Origin: Diabrotica undecimpunctata | Taxonomy: Eukaryota; Arthropoda; Insecta; Coleoptera; Chrysomelidae | Direction: 5' to 3' | Length of the DNA stretch: 64,000 nucleotides | Assembly (NCBI RefSeq): GCF_040954645.1 | Contig: NC_092803.1 | Span: 61,487,484 to 61,551,483 of the forward strand | Notes under the pieces: model-generated | The model's database searches: none | What the model was told of the DNA's origin: nothing | The model's input: only the letters and a program-made list of their open reading frames with translations | Made by a program: the position numbers and the translations under genes | Shown: positions 34,470 through 46,689 of the stretch, in pieces | Numbering within the stretch: position 1 is the stretch's first letter | Layout of the letters: each line of letters starts with the position of its first letter

Positions 34470-35520
34470 GAGACAAAGATCTGTCGAAAATCAGATGTTA
34501 TCATTGTAAACAAATCGGTCGCTACAAAAATAAATGTCCGAAGTTGAAAACATCCGAAAAATATGCGTGTAGTGGCGCTTTTCTGAATTCAGACTTTAAA
34601 CAATATTTAACAAAAATTCTGAAGTAATTGCAAATTGCAAAGGCTGACTTGATAAATGGTGTGTACAAATTGAGTATTAAGGTTAATAAAGATTTTAAAA
34701 ATTGTTTATTTGTCAATGGCTAAACATGGCATAGAAGGTTTGGCCATATAAACAGTGTTTATTTAAGTAAAAGGAAAGATGGAATAGTAGATGGACTGAA
34801 TGTGACTGGGGATATTGACATTAAAAAACAAAACTGTAGGTATATTTTGTTGTGAGGGCAAACAAACACGATTACCGTTTCCACAGCAAGGTCACAAAGC
34901 CAATAGTTTATTGGAGATTGTACACACTGAGGTATGTGGACCTATGGTCATAGATCATTAGGTTGCTCCAAATATTTTGTTACGTTCCAAGACGATTTTA
35001 GTAAAATGGTCTTCATTTATTTTATTAAAACAAAAAGTGAAGTTTTTAATTGCTTTAAGAATTTTAAAACTATGGTTGAAAACCAGAAGGGTATTCATAT
35101 AAAAACTCTGCGAAGTGAAAATTGTGGAGAATTTTGTTCAAAAGAATTTGAAAGACTTTTAAGTTTAAATGGTACTATACATAAAAAAACCAATCCCCAC
35201 AGCCCTAAACAAGATGGGGTACCCGAACGTTTGCATCGAACAATTGTAGAAAAGGCGAAGTTTCTTTTATTTGATGCCAATCTTAGGAAAATTTTTTGAG
35301 CTGAAGCTGTTAGATAGATCTTTTTCTTCTGGTTTAAACCAAACACCGTTTGAAATGTGGACATATAGTAAACCTGATGTTAGTGGAATTCGAATATTTG
35401 GCTGCGATATGATAGTACACGTTCCAAAAGAAAAAAGGTCAAAGTGGGAGAAAAATACTATTTTGTACATTTTAGTAGGGTATGCTGAAAATACAAAAGG
35501 ATAGAGGGTATATAATCTAA
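34470..35520 (+). pseudogene. copia gag knuckle and integrase
   Basis: IRCYHCKQIGRYKNKCPKLK near 34490-34555 is a CCHC knuckle whose His is Arg. From 34934 comes the integrase core: YFVTFQDDFSKMVFIYFIKT (catalytic Asp), IKTLRSENCGEF (second Asp replaced by Glu) and SPKQDGVPERLHRTIVEKAK (catalytic Glu in ER). A frameshift leads to SGLNQTPFEMWTYSKPDVSG and IRIFGC. Inactive. Confidence 0.75.
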
Positions 35521-35815
35521 CCACCAAAGCAATTATAGTAAGCAGAGATGTACAAATTATGGCAAACCCAAAAATGGTGTATTTTTAAATTTATTATTAT
35601 TTAAAGAATCATAATATTTATAGTAACGAAGAATCTAGCTACTATGAGCAAGATAACTTAAGTGATAAAGAGTTTGAAAAGTCCAATTTACCTGAAACAT
35701 TACAAGAAGTACACAAAAAGTCAGAACTAGTAAGAAAAAGAATTGACTTTAGTGAATATGTTACATATATGTATTGTTCTGAAGCTATTTTCTTGTGGCA
35801 TTTAAAAGTAATTAC

Positions 35816-36029
35816 TATTTAAATGGGAATAAGCCACAATTAAAGGTTAAAGTACGTTTATTGACGTTTCAATTTCCACTTCGGAAATTTTTTTGTTTTA
35901 AATTAAACAAAAAAAAAAAATGGTTTAATTTACTAATGTTTGTATTTTGAAAACGATTTTCGAAGTGGAAATTGAAACGTCAATAAACGTACTTTAACCT
36001 TTAATTGTGGCTTATTCCCATTTAAATGG
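35816..36029. repeat. Inverted dimer of hammerhead-bearing short repeat
   Basis: TATTTAAATGGGAATAAGCC at the left is mirrored at the right, and 7-bp TAATTAC flanks both sides (35809-35815, 36030-36036). The left arm is shorter; the right arm has the complete unit. The same unit occurs singly at 13094-13230. Confidence 0.75.
35941..35998 (+). ncRNA. Hammerhead-like motif with U3/A8 core
   Basis: UAUU, UUGAAAA, C, stem II GAUUUUC-GAAGU-GGAAAUU, GAA, ACGU, C, AAUAAAC. Stem I UAUU/AAUA, stem II 7 bp, and palindromic stem III. The core has U3 and A8 in place of C3 and G8. Confidence 0.45.
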
Positions 36030-36044
36030 TAATTACTTACATAT

Positions 36045-36620
36045 ATGTGTGCAGAGACAAGTGACATAAATTATGTTCCATTTAAAGTCTTGGAGGCATT
36101 ACAACGTCCTGATGGAGCAAAGCGGAGAGAAGCCATGATGAATGAAATCCAATTTTTCCGCGATAACAATGCATGGGATGTGGTAGATGTGCCATAAAAT
36201 GGTACTGTAATTGATAATAAGTGGGTGTTTAAGTTAAAGTGTAATAACGAAAATAAAATTACATATCGTGCAAGACTAGTAGCTAGGGGTTTTAATCAAA
36301 GAGAATATATAGACTATGCAGAAACTTTTGCGCCAGTAATAAGACATTCTTCTTTAAGGTTGCTTTTTTCACTTTCTATAAAATTAGGTTTGGATATTAA
36401 TCATTTAGATGTTAAAACAGCATTTCTAAATGGTTATTTGAAAAAGAAAATATACATACAATCACCAGTGGATTTTTATTTAGCAGATAACAAATCTTTA
36501 AAATTAAACAACGCTATTTATGGGCTTAAACAGTCTTCTAGGACTTGGAATTATGAAGAAATAATGTTTTGGAAAATATTAATTATAAGAAATCAAAATA
36601 TGAATTTTGCATCTATATAG
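36045..36620 (+). pseudogene. copia reverse transcriptase
   Basis: Reads INYVPFKVLEALQRPDGAKR, MNEIQFFRDNNAWDVVDVP, then from 36225 KITYRARLVARGFNQREYID, YAETFAPVIRHSSLRLLFSL, INHLDVKTAFLNGYLKKKIY (catalytic region) and NNAIYGLKQSSRTWN. The YVDD box is not present before the Sola-like insertion, so the gene is broken. Confidence 0.8.
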
Positions 36621-36796
36621 AAAGAGAAAATAATAAAATTAGAAAGTAGACTAAAAAATGAGCCGAAATATAATTTTGTTATGTTTACCAAAGTTATCAT
36701 TAACAATTTATTATAGTAACAATTGTATTAGAGATAAATTTCCTTATTTCTTATAATTGGTAGTTTGATGTATTAACCAGACCAGATATCATCGCA

Positions 36797-39700
36797 TCAG
36801 AGCAACACTAGGACATCCAAAAAAATAGTGATTTTCGGTTATCAACATAAAATGGGTCAAAAAGAGTGCCTTTATTGAGTGTAACATTAAGGTATGATGT
36901 ACATATTAACACTAACTTTATGTTACACACATTTTAAAGTATATTTTCAATCAGTGCAACACAAGGTTAAGATAACATATCCTACTGTTTCACCAAATTC
37001 GTCGCTGTAAAAATATATAACTTACTGTTGCTCCAGAAGTTTGGCGCGCCGCTCGCAACAAACGATAATAATCAACAGGTCTTTTCTTGTTAGTCTACTA
37101 AGATCAGTGGAGGATAATTAATTGATGTGTTGTGAAACTTGTGAATCGTTTTATGTATTTTGAGCTTTTAAGAAAAATGAAGTCATCAAGGAACAAACGT
37201 ATATTACAATTGGCCAAGAAAGAGTTTGAGGGCAATTATAAGAACAATAATAGCAGTAATGGTAAGTGAACTAAATAAGAACCCCTAATATTGATAAAAG
37301 CAATACAAAACAGACATACACCTTTACAATAACAATTATTGTTTAGTTCAGAGCAAATTTGATTTGTTAATCCTTTTAAAAATGTGGTGACCAATGCTTT
37401 TACCTGGTATTTTTGTTACTCGCGGCATTTTTAAGCGGATTAACAAAACAATTTATTTCTGAACTCAAAAATACCAGTAATTTAACAAGCGCAGTTTTTG
37501 TTTCCTTTTTTAGATTTTCTATTAATTATTATGTTGTTTTTCACTTAATTGGCGCAAAGTTATTAGTTTTGTAAGGTTATTTTAGGTTTCGTATATTTTG
37601 AGATGAAAAAAGAATAAGCAGCTGAGTATTTTTTTTAGAACATAAATTATCTTCTGTGCCTCCGTGGAAAACTCAGGAAAATAATTTTGGACACCAGAGC
37701 CAACATACTGCTGAGTGGATTGAAAATCAATAGATTATGAAATATCTTCATATTATAGCCCTACTCCAAGTGCTCAAAAAGTTAGTTTAGACGACATACA
37801 AAATGATCCAATTCCACCTGCAAATACTACCCATAGTAATACTGAGTTAACAGCCTTAACAACCGTACCAATAAACGTTAATGAGGAGCACAATAAAATT
37901 TTCCATAAAAGTACGAAAAAAACCTTCTTTAAATTTCATATTATCTTAATACCTAATTGTTTATAAGGTCATTTAGTTTAGATTTTAGCATATTAAAAAA
38001 GTACAATTGAAAAACTTTTTGTCTAATTTTAGTGATTTTGGAGGATGCCACATCTCAAATACTTGCTGTGAAAAATACAACATCTGAAAATGATATGAGG
38101 GCAAGCGAATTTTGCCAAGATGATGATTTAATAGATCCAGATTATGTACCTGATGAGGAAGAAGATAATATTACAGAAATTAATGACGTAACCATGGTAC
38201 CAGAAGGTAACGAATTGAGTCAAAATGTAGCGGATAAAGAGAGTGAAAATACCCCAAAGAATGAATCTTCGAAAAGCAGGAAAAGGTAAAGAGACGAGAG
38301 TAAATGAAAACGAAATGAGAAAAAGTTTAAGATTAACTCCGGTCAAGAATATATCTCTAGATTAAGAAAAAAGCATGTAGTAAAATCTATTCTGCCCGGT
38401 TGTGGAGAAAACCGTTCATTTAAATGTTCCCAAAAAATATCCTATGATTACCGAAAAGAAAGTTTCAATAAATATTACGAGCTAGCCAACAAAACTCTTC
38501 AGAGAGAATACTTGGCCTGAAGCATCGAAAAAATACTGCCAAAAGATGATAAAACGTATAAGAAAAAAACATTTACATGTGCTTATTTTCTTAATATCAG
38601 AGATCAGAAAATCCGCGTATGCAAACTGTTTTTTAAAACAACATTAAATATATCGAATTGTGCCATAGATACGGTTCTAAAAAAAAAAAAAAATAACAGT
38701 ATGGTTTTCTAACTAAAGAAGAAGAAGAAAGAGGGGCACATTCAAATAGGGCTAATAAAACAAGCGACGCTTTAAATCAGGGCGTAATTGATCATATTAA
38801 TAAGTTACCAAGAACAGAATCTCACTATTGCAGATCTACTACAAAAATAGAGTATCTAGAAGGATCACTAAATATCAGTATGATGTATAGGATGTATAAG
38901 GAGAAGTGCTTGGAGAGTGCTTGTGAAACAACACATTTATCAGGAAATTTTCAACACAAGGTTTAATCTTGCATTTTTCAAGCGCATGAAAGATTTGTGC
39001 TCAGTATGTAAAGTGTACAAAAATATAAGTAAAGAAGAAAAAATTGAAAAAGGGCAGAAATTGAAAAGCAAAATGACGAAAAGGCACTGTCGCGTCTAGA
39101 AAATGAAAATGATAAGAAATTGGCCTCAGAAGATGATAATATATTGCTTTCTACATTCGATTTGCAAGCCGTGATACCCCAACCAAATGGAAATGTATCC
39201 TCTTTTTATTACAAGAGTAAGTTAAATGTTCTTAACTTTACAATTTTTAATATTAACACAAAAGAGGGTTTCTGCTACACGTGGCATGAAGGTGAAGCGA
39301 AAAGGGGGCGAATGAAATATCAACATGCGTTTTTAATTACATAAAAAAGTATGGCATAGGAGAACAGGTCGTGTTTTATAGCGATAATTGTTCCGCCCAA
39401 AACAAAAACAGATTTTTAGCAACTATGTATTTGTATTCAGTGGAGCACTTAGATGTTCAACAAATATTTCACAAATATATAATTGTTGCACATACTGAAA
39501 ATGAGAGTGACTCTATGCATTCATGCATAGACAAAGAGAGAAGTAGAATATTAAAAAGCAGGCCAATTTACGTTCCCTCTGAAGTTATTACCATTGTAAA
39601 GTCGGCCAAGAAAAAGGGCAATCCGTACTCCGTTACTGATATGTCCACAGAGGATTTTATAGATTGGAAGAAAATAAACTCAATGATGGGCAAAAATTTT

Positions 39701-40430
39701 AATACAAATGAGAATGGAGAAAAAGTCACTTGGAATGAAATTAAAGTTATACTGGTTAAAAAGGTAGAACCCAATAAAAATGTTTATAAGACATCCTATA
39801 AGGATCAAGAATATAAGACTATTGATGTAAATAAAAAGAAAAGGAGAACAAAATCAGTAAGTATAGAATGTTTACCCCCTGCTTATAATGCGGCACCAAC
39901 CATACCTGTAAATAAGAAGAATGATTTTATCAGCTTATACAATGATAATCTAATTCCTAAGAAAAAAATCATAATTTTTTCATGTCACTTAATGCATCTT
40001 CAGAAAATAATGATTCTGCGAGTAAATAAAGTTTAATTATAGACACCTACTTATTTGTTGTTTTAATTTTTTAAATACAGTAGTTGCTTTTCTTTATTCT
40101 GTTGTTTTTATAATATTTTTATATGAAGGGTAACATCGAAACCAATATTAAATTATAGGGTAACACTAAGACAAATACTAGATATCTTATTTTTTTTTTC
40201 AAGGAGTTTAGTGCAACAGTAGGACAAGTTCTGTCTTTTTTCTAAACATTTAAACTTCTATCTTTTTTATACCTACGCACTTTTATTTGTCTTGATATTT
40301 TGTACTCTTATCGTAAAAATTATTTCGATTGACTAATTACTAGTGATTTTATTACAGATTTAAAATACACACAAATTTTAAAATCGATTTTCTCGCAAAG
40401 ATTTTGTACATGGCTTAACTGTTGCTCTGA
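36797..40430 (+). mobile_element. Second Sola-like transposon, decayed, inside copia
   Basis: Both ends carry TCAGAGCAACA in inverted orientation. The transposase relic runs on the plus strand (37177-40036). No exact 4-bp target duplication is visible. The copia reading resumes at once outside (DISFFTVSFLSQFNNVYNES), confirming insertion. Confidence 0.7.
37177..40036 (+). pseudogene. Sola-like transposase relic
   Basis: An ATG at 37177 (MKSSRNKRILQLAKKEFEGN) leads to a GTAAGT donor at 37262, and further exons follow TTTTAG acceptors. The acidic DPDYVPDEEEDNITEIND (38130-38185) and QEYISRLRKKHVVK parallel the intact protein at 15.8-18.1 kb. SHYCRSTTKIEYLEG, STFDLQAVIPQPNGNVSSFY, FYSDNCSAQNKNRFLATMYL and SMHSCIDKERSRILKSRPIY keep the three candidate acids. 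Several stops and frameshifts (for example at 39098 and 39342) break it. Sequence similarity to the intact copy is low, so it is another lineage. Confidence 0.7.
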
Positions 40431-40439
40431 GTAGACGAT

Positions 40440-40840
40440 ATATCATTTTTTACAGTTAGTTTCTTGAGCCAATTTAACAATGTATATAATGAGTCTCATT
40501 GAAAATGTACAAAAAGAGTATTGAGGTATTTAAAAGATACTACTAATTATTATATGATTTACTCAAAAGATTATTCAGAATTGCGCAAAAGACAAAGCGC
40601 AAAAAAAAAAACGGTAGCTTTATCTAGCTGCGAGGCACAATGTAAAATATGGCCTTGTCAGTCAGAGGCTGCTGAAGAGGTTGTTTTTAGGGGCTTGCTA
40701 AATGATTTAATTGAAAAAAGTGAATGTCTTTATTTATCATATCACAATATATCATAAAAGAAGTAAGTATATTAATGTAAGATATAATTTTTTGAGAGAC
40801 CTAATATCTGACACAATCATTAATGTAAAATACAGATCAC
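40440..40840 (+). pseudogene. copia RNase H end
   Basis: KRVLRYLKDTTNYYMIYSKD, KKKTVALSSCEAQCKIWPCQ, SEAAEEVVFRGLLNDL and KYINVRYNFLRDLISDTIIN. The AL-SS-CEAE-like motif is the copia RNase H signature (here EAQ). Cut by the next insertion at about 40840. Confidence 0.7.
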
Positions 40841-41003
40841 GGCATTGTTTTACTGACCATACAACACAATGACAATCGCTGTGACATATTACACGTTTCC
40901 ACCTGTATATTCATTTCACAGTAGGTACGAATTGTCGTAATTGTAACATCGACATTAAAAATTTCAAACGAAGTTCTGAAAGAATAAACAAATAATTAAT
41001 AAA

Positions 41004-42430
41004 ATGCCTATTACGTTGTACACCGTCCAAGAAAAAGTGCAACTTGTAACATGGTACTTTCAGGGTCATTCGATACGCGAAGTAATTGATTTATTTATTG
41101 TTGCCTTCGAAAATAGAGCCTCACCAAGTGTTACAACAGTTAAAAATACCATTCAACATTTTCAAACTTCGAAATGTGTATAGTATTTATAAAGTCAGTT
41201 GAAACATTTCACTCCGACGAGATTTATAAGGGCAGTTCAATATTACATTTACCAGTAATCAAGTTAAAGTATAAATAACACGCGTCAGTGTTTCAAACGT
41301 ATTTGAACAATCCCCATACTTCGTAGGAAAGAGATAGAAGACAGAAAGAATGAAAGATACATCCCATCAAATAAATATTGGACATTGATATGTTATTCAA
41401 AATCACCAATATTTAACAGGCTACTTTGAGGTTCGCTTCCAGCCGCTGGCGATGGTGTACAGATAAGAAACGCTGTTGAATCATGCCAGTGCTGTACAGC
41501 TAAAATGTTAATTATTTTTACGAAGTATAATAACTGTTTTAAATCATTATACTGTCAATATGGCCTATTGCCATTATATATAAATTATTTTTGTTGCTAA
41601 ATATGACATGTTAAAAACTTTTTTATACACTTATGTACTTTACGACAGTTTTAAGTAAATTAAAATTGTCCTTATTCTGTTCTTCATTAATCTATATTTG
41701 AATATAAAAATAAATGATGCGCCCATGTCTGGTAATATGATATTATTCTTTTAATGTTTGTCCGCAACCAGTTTTTTGGGTGTTTCAACTGACTTTATAA
41801 ATACTTTAAACAGTTATAAAAAATGTCATGAAGGTAATACACCACGTGTTAGACCTGTCGATGAGGAGCGTCAAAACAGGGATATCGATATTTGTGCTTT
41901 TGTGGAAGCTAGTGAACCCTGCAATAGTGTACAAATTGCTAGGGAAGTTAACGTGAATGCTCAAACTGTCCAGCGAGTTCTCAAAAGGAATGGGTATTAC
42001 TGTTTTAAGATACAACCAACAGAAGAACTGTTTCCGAAAGATAACTTTAGGCGGATGGAGTTTTGTGAATTTATGTTTGATAAACAGAATGAAAATGTAC
42101 ACTTTTTAAAAAATATTTTATTTTCTGACGAATGACTTATTGCAATTGACCATTTCAAGGTATTATTCTCGGAAAAATAAGCACCTCAGTGTTGCAGTGC
42201 GAACGCAGCATCCGCAAAAGTAAAATGTTTGGACTTGGATGTTAGGCGACCATATTGTCGGTCCATTTTTTATCGATGGAAACCTAAACGGGTCTAAATA
42301 TTTACAACTTTTACAGAATGAGATCATTCCGGCAGTTCGACGCCTTCTTGTTAATTTTCAGGAGGTTTATTTCCAACAGGGTGGGTGTTCGGTTCACAAC
42401 TCTAGAGCAACTATTGACTTCCTAAGATGA
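41004..42430 (+). pseudogene. DDE transposase relic with DUF4817-like N-terminus
   Basis: 41004-41180 reads MPITLYTVQEKVQLVTWYFQ, GHSIREVIDLFIVAFENRAS and TTVKNTIQHFQTSKCV, then stops. About 600 bp of unrelated sequence follows. At 41800 it resumes with NTPRVRPVDEERQNRDIDIC, VNVNAQTVQRVLKRNGYYCF and FPKDNFRRMEFCEFMFDKQN; ILFSDE holds an Asp. Then LGDHIVGPFFIDGNLNGSKY and VYFQQGGCSVHNSRATIDFL (second Asp lost). Inserted in copia. Confidence 0.7.
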
Positions 42431-42750
42431 GCAACTATTGATAACCTAAGTTTGTAGGTTCTTAATTAGGTAGTATTTTTTATGTTTAAGTTTGAAAGAA
42501 TTTCATTGTTTTTTTTTATTTAAAAGTACAAACGATTCTTATTCTGATTTTTTTCTTCTTTCTTGTCTTATTGTTATAAGTTTTGTCCATAAAATTTGTA
42601 CAATTTTCAGTGACAATAAATCATATTAATTATTTACGTTATCTGTATATAATTACTGATGTTATGTTAGTTAATGAACAGCTGCACAGATTATTGAAAC
42701 TGTTAGGCATAGGAAACCTATAAATTTTGTTTAATTGATAAGTGGGGGTG

Positions 42751-42920
42751 TAAAAATTTTTTTTTTATTTAAATTAATGTCTTAGTCAAAATTTAAATAT
42801 TAGCGCCATATGTCATTTAAATGGTACAATGTAAACTGTCAATTGTATTCACTTTTGGAACAAAATAAAGTTAGTCTTAACTGTATACTCAAATGGTTCG
42901 TTTCATTTATAAGTTTTAAC
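42751..42920 (+). repeat. copia 3' LTR
   Basis: Begins TGTAAAAATT after the AGTGGGGG purine tract and ends TTTTAAC before ATCAA. Confidence 0.65.
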
Positions 42921-43499
42921 ATCAATGAGGATCCCATACTTTTAATCATGGATAATCATGTCACCTACTGCACCTGTGTATTATTGTTTGACAATCACCT
43001 CACATCCTTTTCACCAACTTCAGCCTTTATCCGTTTCTTTAAAATTGACGTACAACACCGAGTGTGCAAAATATTTGACAGTCATTCGGATCACAAAATG
43101 ACTTTTAATGAACTTGCTGAATTATTTAATCTTGATTTCGGTAGAGTAGAATCCACTCTTAACGTAAATAACACCGATCTTGGCAGAGGAAAAAATAAAA
43201 AATTTCGTTCATGAAAATCCTTCGTATTTCCACTTGATCCAATAGAAATAAGCGCAAACCGCAAAGGAAGTCAATCAAATAACACTAGATAATTTTCACT
43301 TCAGCGCTACTGAAGGAGGTATTGGAAAAAAATAGGAAAAGAGTAGAAAATGTTGATAAGACTAAAAAACAGGTTTTAAAGAGGATGGAATCCACAGAAA
43401 GAAAAATATAAACACTGAAAACCGTCTGTTAACTACAAGAGTGTGTCAAAAATCAAAATAAAGATGATAATATAAATATTAATATAAGGATAAAAATGT

Positions 43500-43655
43500 C
43501 AACTGAGATAATTTGCATTATTTACTCTATTTTATTGTACTCTATTCCATTTTATTCTATTTTTTTCAATTTTATTCTGTTTTATTTTATTTTATATTAT
43601 TTTATTTTGTTTTATTTTATTCTATTGTATTCCATTTTATTCTATTTGATTTTAA
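43500..43655. repeat. TTTTATTCTA-type low-complexity tract
   Basis: Imperfect tandem TTTTATTCTA/TTTTATTTTA units of 5-10 bp. Confidence 0.8.
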
Positions 43656-44145
43656 TAAACAAGTTCTGACTTGTCGCTGCACTTAAAATCTACCTAATGA
43701 TCTGTATTTGTCAAGTCTCCCTTTAAGAAAAGGTAACATTTCAAGTTTGTTGCTAGTGATCATTCAACTCTATGTGTTGCGTTTTTTTTTTCAAAATAAA
43801 GTCGTTGTCCACTCACTAGGTGAACAGCTAAATTAATTACAGTGGGATGCCGTTTATATAAGTATATGGAAAATGAAGAGACTCTACAAACCGCCTCACT
43901 TACATATGTTCCCATCTGATATGTTGAAACTTCATCGTTATTATTTGGAGCCACAATACCAAAGATTTACAGCTATGTCGTTATGTCAATCTATAAATAC
44001 TGACAATTATTTTATTAATCATAGTTTCCTTTGTTAGTCATAGTATGGTGCCATCTATTAGTTATATTGCGATATAAAATGACAAAAAACCGCTTTTAAA
44101 GGCTTTCTGTACAATTTTAAAAAAATTATCTTTTACACAAACCTT
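43656..44145. other. Intergenic
   Basis: Nothing recognisable; ends at the hAT target duplication. Confidence 0.4.
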
Positions 44146-44559
44146 CTGGTGATCAATGGCGGATCTAGAAATTTTTGTCGAAGGGGGTCATGGATCTTAA
44201 GCGTGATTTTGTTATAGGATTTAGATATTTACACCTTTACAATTGATATAATTTGTGCTTTATGTATGGGAACCATTTCCAAATAATTTAAACCCACATA
44301 CTCTATGACAATAAAATCAAGTGTACAAGATTATTAAACCAAAGGAAAGTTATTACACTATAAATACTGAAAAATCAGGGACTATCAATTTAAACTAGGT
44401 ATGTTAAAGACAATTAATTTAAATCCACCTATCCTATGGCTACAAAATCAAGAACAAAGCAAGGATAAATAAGTATAGACCAAAGTTAAGTAATTTAAAT
44501 GCAATAACTTAATGTAAGTGTAAACATTATTGAATGTATATATTAAACATTCCCAATAA

Positions 44560-45000
44560 ACTCTATCTTATCGTTGGATATCCGATATCAATTTGTAAAA
44601 ACATTCATTTATTCCTTATTGCTATACGGAGTGAAAACGTGGACTCTCGGAATTACAAGTATGAAGCGTATAGAAGCCCTTGAAATGTGTGTTTTGCAAA
44701 GGATGCTGAAGATGTCGTGGACAGAGCACGTGACCAACAACGAGATGCTGAGAAGAATGAGGACTGAGAGAAAACTCCTAAATATTGTAAACAACATAAA
44801 AACGAGTTATCTAGGACATATTTACAGAGAAGAAAAATACGACTCATAATGGAAGGGACAGTAGAAGGAAAAAGACGCCCAGGAAGAAGAAAATGCTCCT
44901 GGCTGAATAATGTGACTCACGAATTGTCAGCAACAGCCGACAACGAGTGGTAAATAAAAATTCAGTGTTTAAAAATACTATAAGAATAAGATAAGTAAAT
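44560..45000 (+). pseudogene. RTE-type LINE tail within the hAT element
   Basis: Open frame 44574-44849: KTFIYSLLLYGVKTWTLGIT, MKRIEALEMCVLQRMLKMSW and TEHVTNNEMLRRMRTERKLL, then in the next frame RRPGRRK-type residues and CSWLNNV. This is the RTE tail, of the same kind as 24151-24624. Confidence 0.75.
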
Positions 45001-45039
45001 ATTATATAATTTTATAAAATGTATTCTTTTTCTTTTCGC

Positions 45040-46010
45040 CTATCCGATTTAGCAAATCGCTCTATGATTGCATCAACATCTAGAGAAAATCAGGATGCAC
45101 ATTGATAAGTGCTAAACCAGTTATCCTTTCCTCAGAAAGTTCTATTTCTAAGCTAAGTCTTTAGATTCTTAAGCATAGAAAAACTAAGCTCTGCTATTGC
45201 TGCAGTGACTGGCAGTGTAATTAATAGCTGCAGAAATATTCTGATACTTCTAAAATAGAATCAGGAAGTTTTCCATTATTTTGCACGACTCTTTTCCACT
45301 TTTGAATCCACAATGAAAACTCTTGTTCTCTTGTTGTACTGTGGAATATGCAGTAGATGGTCCAACAATATCCTGGAAGTCAACAATTTTTTTAATGCAA
45401 CTTTATCTTCTGGTGTGTTATTAGTTTTAGGTAAAACAACTCAAAGCATAAATAGATTCATTACTTTCGGTGAAAGTCGTTCTTTTAAATCAGTTAAGAT
45501 ATTGTCTAAAAGGGGTAAATAAATAGATCTTCGGAAATATTCTTCGCAAGAGTTTGCAGATTGGTTTTGACGACAGGTTTGACGAGAAACTATACCATCT
45601 TTAATTCAATGTCTGGTTGTTCAGCTGTTTCGTTTAATTCATAGTAAAGTTTGCTTAAAAACAGATTCAGCATTTGATCTTTTATTTTGTGCATGTAGTG
45701 TTCTCTATGACCTCAGTAGCTTTCTTCAAATTTAATTATGGTGACAAAAGTAGACGACTAAGTGATACAGTTGTACCTAAAACATCACTAAGAAAAACTA
45801 CTGAAATGAGAAATTCTGGGCTCCAAATAGTTTGCACTAATGAAAATGCATCAGCTGACATTTTACCATCCTTCCACGTAGAAATTGTTTCAAGAGCGTT
45901 GTATATTCTGATGATTGATTCGCCCTAGAACTGAAGATGACCTTCATGCCTTTCAACCCAACGAGTCTTACAAATACCTTTGACAGCAGTCCTCAGTTCC
46001 TTTACTTTAT
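45040..46010 (-). pseudogene. hAT transposase C-terminal relic
   Basis: Minus strand near 45170-45070 reads SFSMLKNLKT then SEERITGLALINVHPDF, the hAT dimerisation region (RSFS.L.RIK.YLR..M...RL..LALL.I). Upstream pieces include WIQKWKRVVQNNGKLPDSIL and VDFQDIVGPSTAYSTVQQEN. Frame is broken throughout. Confidence 0.65.
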
Positions 46011-46689
46011 TCACTAACATATCAGACAGAGCTAATGCAACAACAATATTTACTTTGATATTTATTATAGATAAATTATAAAATGTAGCACACAGTTTCA
46101 ACAATTATAATACATATTCAAATTACAAACAACCAATTCGTAGACAAAACTGAAGATAAGAAATACCTAAATACAAAATAAAAATATGCTGATTTCGTGC
46201 GAAAAGTCATGTCATGTACATTAAATGAGCAATAATGTGTGAGCGGTAATTCTATCTCATCGATAATTCTCTGGCACTCAAATAACGAATTGACAAAATT
46301 TAAAAATGTAAAAGGGCTTCAGCAAAATTCTACACTCATTCCCTAGAATAAATGAGTTTGAATTATTTCAACTCTGGACTTCCTGTTTATAGCGTTGATG
46401 GGTTTTAAATTATTATTTTTTAGGATTATTTGATTGATATTTAATTTTGTTTGGGGAGGGTCATGACCCCCGTGACCCCCCCTTGGATCCGCCACTGCTG
46501 GTGATAATAACAAATACATCAAAAAATTTTTTTATTTTGGTGCACTCGTTCTGAAGCGATGCCCGTACAAACATTTAGGCGATTCATTTTTATTAATATA
46601 CATTTTATTTTAAATAATATGTCATTTTTAACTATTTTTTTTTATTAAAACTTTAAAGGGTATGCTTAAGTTCCCTTTCATTTCTAAAA

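Larger units (their letters stand above)
33741..42920 (+). mobile_element. Ty1/copia LTR retrotransposon with three nested insertions
   Basis: Matching LTR segments lie at 33745-33892 and 42787-42920 (AAATATTAGCGCCATATGTC ... TTCATTTATAAGTTTTAAC). They are flanked by a 5-bp duplication ATCAA at 33736-33740 and 42921-42925. A purine tract (AGTGGGGG) precedes the 3' LTR. Internal plus-strand order is gag zinc knuckle (about 34500), integrase (34934-35500), RT (36050-36620), then RNase H (40440-40835). That order is copia-type. Stops are frequent. Insertions: a hammerhead-type repeat dimer (35816-36029), a Sola-like element (36797-40430) and a DDE element with a DUF4817-like N-terminus (about 40860-42440). 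Confidence 0.8.
33490..43430 (+). pseudogene. pogo/Tigger transposase relic, split by copia
   Basis: The left part (33500-33740) reads KGKTNTVMCQFSSSGKHVSP, MFIYAYISRNMVPQKQFMND and ends at LKIL. The right part (42926-43430) resumes with NEDPILLIMDNHVTYCTCVL (DDE_1 second Asp, DNH) and KMTFNELAELFNL. Removing the copia element and one copy of its ATCAA duplication restores the reading K-I-L-I-N-E-D-P-I. N-terminal DNA-binding domains are not seen nearby. Confidence 0.7.
44154..46497 (-). mobile_element. hAT transposon (ZMYM1-like type)
   Basis: Ends CAATGGCGGATCTAGAAATT and, inverted, CAGTGGCGGATCCAAGGGGG. Both sides carry a perfect 8-bp duplication CTGGTGAT (44146-44153, 46498-46505), the hAT hallmark. 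The minus-strand transposase relic is at 45040-46010; a sense RTE LINE tail (44560-45000) lies inside it. Confidence 0.85.

Noticed and set aside
34079..34513. 144-codon minus-strand frame
   Set aside because: It is antisense to the copia gag region, which has the zinc-knuckle reading on the plus strand.
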